Positions 6,662 through 8,075 of a DNA stretch of 8,075 nt are shown here, piece by piece. Under the pieces are notes generated by a model. It saw only the letters and a list, made by a program, of their open reading frames with translations. It did no database searches and was not told where the DNA came from. Source of the stretch: Ga0077527 sp964531455 (GTDB lineage: Bacteria; Pseudomonadota; Gammaproteobacteria; Burkholderiales; SG8-41); assembly GCA_964531455.1 (NCBI GenBank), contig CAZHFZ010000087.1, forward strand, positions 1 through 8,075, in the 5' to 3' direction. The first letter of the stretch is position 1. Every line of letters starts with the position of its first letter. Both the position numbers and the translations under genes were made by a program.

Positions 6662-6670
6662 ATTTTAGCA
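6662..6670 (-). promoter_or_regulatory. Candidate extended -10 promoter for the thyA operon
   Basis: On the minus strand this reads TGCTAAAAT, an extended -10 element with a 5/6 hexamer (TAAAAT at 6667-6662). A transcript starting about 7 nt on, near 6655, would have a leader of about 25 nt before the thyA ATG. I find no good -35 at 16-18 bp spacing, which is tolerated at extended -10 promoters. It is the best candidate in the 97-bp gap. Confidence 0.45.
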
Positions 6671-6690
6671 GGCCGTGCGGCGCTCGCCGC

Positions 6691-6696
6691 TATAAT
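6691..6696 (+). promoter_or_regulatory. Candidate -10 box (TATAAT) for the M17 aminopeptidase gene
   Basis: A perfect TATAAT hexamer sits 30 nt before the ATG at 6727 in a GC-rich context, so a start near 6703 would give a leader of about 24 nt. No TTGACA-like sequence lies at normal spacing (around 6667-6674 is GC-rich), so an activator or another contact may compensate. It is divergent from the thyA candidate promoter, with about 48 bp between the predicted starts. Confidence 0.5.
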
Positions 6697-6726
6697 CACC
6701 GGCACCTCAATTCATGGATTTCCGAG

Positions 6727-8075
6727 ATGCTTGCCCGACTGCATGCCCGTTCCGAATCGCCCGCTGCCCGTGAGCTGAAAAAAACCAGCCATCTGCTGAT
6801 TATTGCGCCTGCCGGTATCGCGCTGCCAACCTTGCCGCTGCATGAAGTGCTTGAAAAAACGCTGTTGCGCCGGCGCAATAAAATGACTGATCTGGCCAAA
6901 GCCGCCGTTACCGCGGAAACTGTGGACGGCACGCTGGTTTCATGGGTCACTCCGGACACGCAGAAAACGACGTTCGAAATACACACGCTGTTGCGCAAAG
7001 CCGTCGGGTTGCTGCTGGACGAGCAGCCCGACACGCTGACCATCGTGGTCACCGGCGCAGCATCGACCCGTCGCGAACTGGCCGAGCGTGCGGTGTATGT
7101 GAGCTGGGTCAACGGCATCGCGTTGCCGCAACGCAAGAAAAAAACCGATCAGAAGCCACTGAAAACCATTGAGCTGTTCGGTTACCGGCCGACCGACGGT
7201 TTTGCGCAGGCGCGTGCGGTTGCCGAAGGCAATGTGCTGTGCCGTGAACTGACGGTGACGGCACCGAACGAACTGACGCCGGGCGCTTATCGAAAACGCC
7301 TGGCCGCGCTGGCGAAGACGCAGGGTTGGACGCGCGAAGAATATGATTTCAAAAAGCTCAAGCGCATGGGCGCGGGCGCCTTCTGCGCGGTGGCGCAGGG
7401 CAGCGATGAAGCGGATGCGGCCATCGTGCGCCTGCGCTACCGTCCGCGCGGCGCGACCAAAACCGTGGCGCTGGTGGGCAAGGGCATTTGCTTCGATACC
7501 GGCGGCCACAACCTGAAACCGGCGCGTTACATGCAGGGCATGCATGAAGACATGAACGGTTCCGCAGTGGCGCTGGGCATTCTCACTGCTGCGACGGCGG
7601 CGAAGCTCAAGGTCAACATCGACTGCTGGCTGGCGTTGGCGCAGAACCACATCAGCCCGCGCGCCTACAAACAGAACGACATTGTCACCACACTGAACGG
7701 GACCACGATTGAAGTTGTCCACACCGATGCCGAAGGCCGCATGGTGCTCGCCGATACACTGACGCTGGCCGCGCGTGCAAAACCCGATGTGATCGTCGAT
7801 TTCGCGACCCTGACCGGCTCAATGCATGTTGCACTGGGCACTCGCTATGGCGGCATTTTTGCGACTAGCGACGAGCTGGCAGCCTTTGCGTTGCAGGCAG
7901 GCGTCGCATCAGGCGAGCGCCTGTGTGCGTTTCCGATGGACGACGATTACGACAGCGCGCTCGATAGCACGGTCGCTGATGTCAAACAGTGCACGCTGGA
8001 CGGCGAGGCCGACCATATTCTTGCGGCGCGGCTGCTGCAGCGCTTTACCGACAAGACGCCGTGGATACACATGGA
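6727..8075 (+). CDS. Leucyl aminopeptidase family protein (M17), C-terminal end cut by window
   Basis: The first 449 residues of an M17 cytosolic aminopeptidase are present; the frame is open to the window end. The family removes N-terminal amino acids using two metal ions and usually forms hexamers. The full catalytic set is visible: GKGICFDTGG (251-260, Lys252 and Asp257), LKP (Lys264), MHEDMNGSA (Asp275) and HTDAEGRMVLAD (Asp334, Glu336, Arg338), followed by DFATLTG. The last visible residues PWIHM match the stretch that precedes the family's final glycine-rich segment, so about 20-30 residues are probably missing and the full protein would be about 470-480. That is shorter than E. coli PepA (503), with the difference in the N-terminal domain. 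The motifs differ slightly from the PepA type (Cys-Phe-Asp-Thr, MHEDM), pointing to a PepA-like side branch, so I give no symbol. The ATG at 6727 has GGA 8 nt before it and no in-frame ATG close upstream. Confidence 0.93.
   Translation, partial: MLARLHARSESPAARELKKTSHLLIIAPAGIALPTLPLHEVLEKTLLRRRNKMTDLAKAAVTAETVDGTLVSWVTPDTQKTTFEIHTLLRKAVGLLLDEQPDTLTIVVTGAASTRRELAERAVYVSWVNGIALPQRKKKTDQKPLKTIELFGYRPTDGFAQARAVAEGNVLCRELTVTAPNELTPGAYRKRLAALAKTQGWTREEYDFKKLKRMGAGAFCAVAQGSDEADAAIVRLRYRPRGATKTVALVGKGICFDTGGHNLKPARYMQGMHEDMNGSAVALGILTAATAAKLKVNIDCWLALAQNHISPRAYKQNDIVTTLNGTTIEVVHTDAEGRMVLADTLTLAARAKPDVIVDFATLTGSMHVALGTRYGGIFATSDELAAFALQAGVASGERLCAFPMDDDYDSALDSTVADVKQCTLDGEADHILAARLLQRFTDKTPWIHM

Noticed and set aside
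6940..7722. A 260-codon open frame on the minus strand opposite the aminopeptidase gene
   Set aside because: It is antisense to the M17 catalytic motifs and has the same biased composition with no domain of its own.

Overview
The window is GC-rich, tightly packed bacterial chromosome. The thymidylate synthase matches the E. coli enzyme (264 residues) without visible gaps. The dihydrofolate reductase, the group III amino-acid decarboxylase and the M17 aminopeptidase are also of proteobacterial type. I read it as a beta- or gammaproteobacterium but cannot name the genus. There are no tRNA or rRNA genes, insertion sequences, CRISPR arrays or long repeats. The only repeat is a pair of paralogous genes in tandem.

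Left part, plus strand (1-3662): the 3' end of an Orn/Lys/Arg decarboxylase gene, then a 58-bp AT-rich gap, then two consecutive genes for PaaK/CapK-type adenylate-forming enzymes. These two are clear paralogues, overlap at TTGA and are probably translated in a coupled way. Their substrates are unknown. This pair is the least ordinary part of the window.

Middle part, minus strand (3643-6629): a compact operon read right to left, thyA, folA, a secreted Sel1-repeat protein, then an ornithine cyclodeaminase/mu-crystallin family protein. Junctions are a 2-nt gap, a 20-bp overlap and an ATGA overlap. ThyA makes dTMP and dihydrofolate, and FolA returns dihydrofolate to tetrahydrofolate. The last two genes have no obvious role in that cycle. 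The cyclodeaminase gene ends inside the end of the second ligase gene, so the two transcription units meet tail to tail with a 20-bp overlap and no intergenic terminator.

Right part, plus strand (6727-8075): an M17 leucyl aminopeptidase family gene cut by the window end. It is divergent from thyA. The 97-bp gap between them holds a perfect TATAAT box facing the peptidase and a TGCTAAAAT extended -10 box facing thyA.

Most of the window is housekeeping metabolism. No complete undescribed system is evident. The best lead is the paired PaaK-like enzymes, which lie beside a basic-amino-acid decarboxylase and opposite a cyclodeaminase homologue.
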